Origin: Margaritifera margaritifera
Taxonomy: Eukaryota; Mollusca; Bivalvia; Unionida; Margaritiferidae
Direction: 5' to 3'
Assembly (NCBI GenBank): GCA_029931535.1
Contig: JAQPZY010001659.1
Span: 5,710,001-5,774,000 of the forward strand
DNA: 64,000 nucleotides
The stretch's first letter is position 1, and every line of letters begins with the position of its first letter. The position numbers and the translations under genes are program-made. Below the pieces are notes generated by a model that worked only from the letters and a program-made list of their open reading frames with translations, made no database searches and was not told the origin of the DNA. Below, in pieces: positions 61,690 through 64,000 of the stretch.

Positions 61690-62870
61690 AGGAAGGGGGG
61701 GGGGAGGGAGGTTGCTATAAGTAAGTTAAATTTTCCAGCAGCTGTTCAGTTGTATATATACTTACAATTATTTAAATCCATAAAGAAAGTAAACAGTTAC
61801 TAAAAAAAATTTATAAATCTGTAAACAACTATGTATAATGATATTTTGACATGAAAAGCTTGAAGTTGAGATCAATACATCCACAAGAGTTTTGACGTTT
61901 CTTGCATAAATTATGATGAAAAGTTGTTTTTTTAAAAAGACAAAATACATTGTATCTATACTAAATAGTATAGACACCTTTATGTTAGTATATTTATAGT
62001 ACAGACACAGGTATTTCATTTTTTCCTTTAATTTTCGTAACATCAAACTGTGCTGCATCTGTGTGACATGCATTTTTTCTCTAATATGTTGAACTTCCAG
62101 TGCCCAATACTATAAGCAGATAAGTGGTTTAGAACTAGTGCTTGATGTGGAAAAGATACATTATTGATAGGCATTTGAAATACCATTGTCATAGCTTCAT
62201 TTGCATGGTCTGACACTTTACTGAACACAGTAACAACAGTGTTGCTTTTTGCTACAGTTTAAGTTTTGAGGAATGTGTACGTTCATTACATCCCGAATGG
62301 TTAAAAAGGACTGACTTTCACAAATCTGAAACATTTGGACTGACTAAATTGTTCTTCTGTTTGTACTTGTAAGATAACTCCCAAAAACATTGCATTCAAT
62401 GTTTTGTCATATCTCAGCCATAAGAACTGGTTTGACCATTTGCTGTTTAAATTGCTTGACTTCTTTGGATTAAAATTTCCATCTTGATTGCCTCTAGTTC
62501 TCTTATTTATGATGGTTAATACTACCTATAATAACTCTGGCAACAATAATAGTGCTGTATCTTTCCTATTATGATACTAATTATTAAATACTTTATCAGT
62601 GACAATTTACACTATCAAAATTATCTGACTGGCTGTGTTTTACTACTGAACAGCCACTTAACAAATTTAAGGTGCTTTGTTTGCTTGACTGATCTTACTT
62701 TCCTATTGTTTTCTGCATCATTACTTTTATTTGACATAGCTCTGTGACATTACTTAATCTGAAACAAAGCCACAATGGCTTTTAAAGTTATAACAATGCT
62801 GATCATTTAAAGTGGAGTGGTGATCATTCCAGAAATAGAAAAAGTGTCTGGTCAAAAAGTGGGGTCATTT
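61690..62870. other. Intron or upstream sequence, nothing recognised
   Basis: A G-rich run lies at 61694-61711. No start exon for SEC31 was found here on the minus strand. Confidence 0.45.
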
Positions 62871-62875
62871 AGAAA

Positions 62876-63595
62876 ACAAGAGTCTCTCAAAGGGACTGAA
62901 GCTCAACTTTTCAAAAAGAATTTCCAGGAATTCAAGATAAGACCATTTCTTCCTTTTAACTGCTGAGTGCTGAAAGTATCAAATTAGCTACTGTGTGGCC
63001 ATACTGGGTCTCAGATTAGCACCATTTTCATTTAGGACCAACTAGGTATCATAAGAAGTCTATGGGTGAAAAAACCGATGTTGATATGGCCATCCATTTG
63101 GGAAAAGGAGATAACAATATTGTCACGATTACCACTATGGTGGCCATACTGAGGGCCAGTTTGCATCATTTTCATTTAGGATGAACTAAACACAGTAAGA
63201 AGTCTTCTGATGAAAAGCCCATGACAAAATGACTTTCCATTTAAGAAGAATATCGATAACAAGATTTTCAGGATGGCCACCATGGTGGTCATATTGGACA
63301 TCAGATCAGCACCATTTTAATTTAGGACCACTAAGACATCTTAAAAAGTCTTCTGGTGTAAACCCCATGCTGTTATGACTTTACATTATGATGTAACAAT
63401 AACAAGATCTTTATGATGGCTGCTATGGTGGCCATATTGGACATTAGATTTGCACCATTACCATTTAGGGCCAACAAGATATCACAAGAAGTCTTTAGGT
63501 AAAAGCACTATGCTGCCATGACCAGCCATCTAGGAAAAGTAGCGAGAGTTTCAAGATGGTCTTTGTGGTGGCCTCAGAGATGCTGCCAGAATTTT
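62876..63595. repeat. Composite repeat B copy
   Basis: Leader ACAAGAGTCTCTCAAAGGGA...CTGAAGCTCAAC, AAGAATTTCCAGGAATTCAA, then about four units with GGTGGCCATA(C/T)TG, CACCATTTTCATTTAGGACC and AAGAAGTCTT. No tail hairpin; the array stops near 63590. Confidence 0.88.
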
Positions 63596-63686
63596 ATCTA
63601 AAGGGGGGAGCTCCCCCCTTGTCACCAAAATAAAGGGGGAGTTGAAAAAAAAATGAGGGGAGGAGGAAACAGCCATAGTTCAATAT

Positions 63687-64000
63687 TTACCTAACACATA
63701 AATATCCATCTCTTTCTTTCTTCCTGCTCCACTTAGTTAGAGCTCGATTGAAATCAAAATCCTCATAAGATGTATCCTTTAGTTGTATAAGCATTAATCT
63801 GTTGATCATTTCTGAGCTTAATTTGTTCCTTATCTGTGTATGAATATTGTTCTGTGCTGAGAACCCCTTTTCACATATGTATAGCTAGCTAAGCCAGCTT
63901 GAACAAGTTCGAAAACTGTTCTTTATGATTGTTATGTACAATTTTCAACATCTCATAGGTATTGTCTCTCCGATATCTCTGCTCCAAAATAATATTTTTC
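63687..64000 (-). pseudogene. hAT transposase C-terminal fragment (runs off window)
   Basis: Minus-strand frame 63884-63687: CEKGFSAQNNIHTQIRNKLS, SEMINRLMLIQLKDTSYEDF, DFNRALTKWSRKKERDG, ending at TAA. (C)E-GFS--N-IKT--RN-LS-E-L--L--I----(P)-E-FDF--A---W is the C-terminal dimerisation block of hAT transposases and ZNF862-like proteins. An in-frame TAG at 63885-63887 and frame changes upstream show decay. A 16-bp GGGGGGAGCTCCCCCC palindrome lies nearby at 63603-63618. Confidence 0.8.

Overview
This is a 64-kb piece of an AT-rich animal genome. It is almost entirely the introns of one large gene: the orthologue of SEC31 (COPII outer-coat protein), on the minus strand. I could join 20 exons (coordinates below) using canonical GT-AG boundaries with every splice phase matching. 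Together they give 945 complete codons, with one extra base at each end. The gene is open at both edges: the exon(s) for the first ~35 residues lie beyond position 64000, and the conserved C-terminal helical domain lies to the left of position 1. Exons are about 5% of the 56.5-kb span. No other host protein-coding gene was recognised.

Organism: a metazoan, most likely a mollusc and probably a bivalve. This is inference. It rests on the SEC31 sequence being clearly invertebrate-like, and on introns packed with degenerate ~110-165-bp tandem repeats in composite elements with hairpin tails (recalling the 'pearl'/Helitron-like elements described from bivalves), tRNA-derived SINEs, pogo/Tigger elements and DIRS-like remnants.

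Layout from left to right (the SEC31 3' side is on the left). 1-4.9 kb: a fold-back element with ~0.5-kb inverted arms, split by a nested 1.58-kb TA-flanked element, then SEC31 exon 20. 5-12.4 kb: exons 19-17, a 66-bp minisatellite, a SINE with a 12-bp target duplication, a truncated LINE with a 15-bp target duplication, and a tandem array. 12.4-29 kb: exons 16-11, a 52-bp-arm palindrome, pogo and hAT transposase relics, and several tandem-array families. 29-37.5 kb: exons 10-8 with a nest of relics: pogo, a DIRS-like reverse transcriptase, and an RNase H-bearing LINE interrupted by an 841-bp terminal-inverted-repeat element. 37.5-50 kb: exons 7-4, two composite arrays, a 217-bp double-hairpin MITE and a 1.35-kb pogo-like element. 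50-64 kb: exons 3-1, a minisatellite containing a 155-bp MITE, a 2.3-kb pogo element carrying only the DNA-binding part of a transposase, a second 217-bp MITE, and a hAT transposase tail at the right edge.

The least familiar signal is a family of four elements (11765, 33532, 40130, 52575). They share CAGTGTTGCAC-like ends, and each is flanked by its own 6-bp direct duplication; two sit in targets whose uninterrupted sequence can be reconstructed. Two identical-length (217-bp) MITEs, each made of two strong hairpins between terminal inverted repeats, are also notable.
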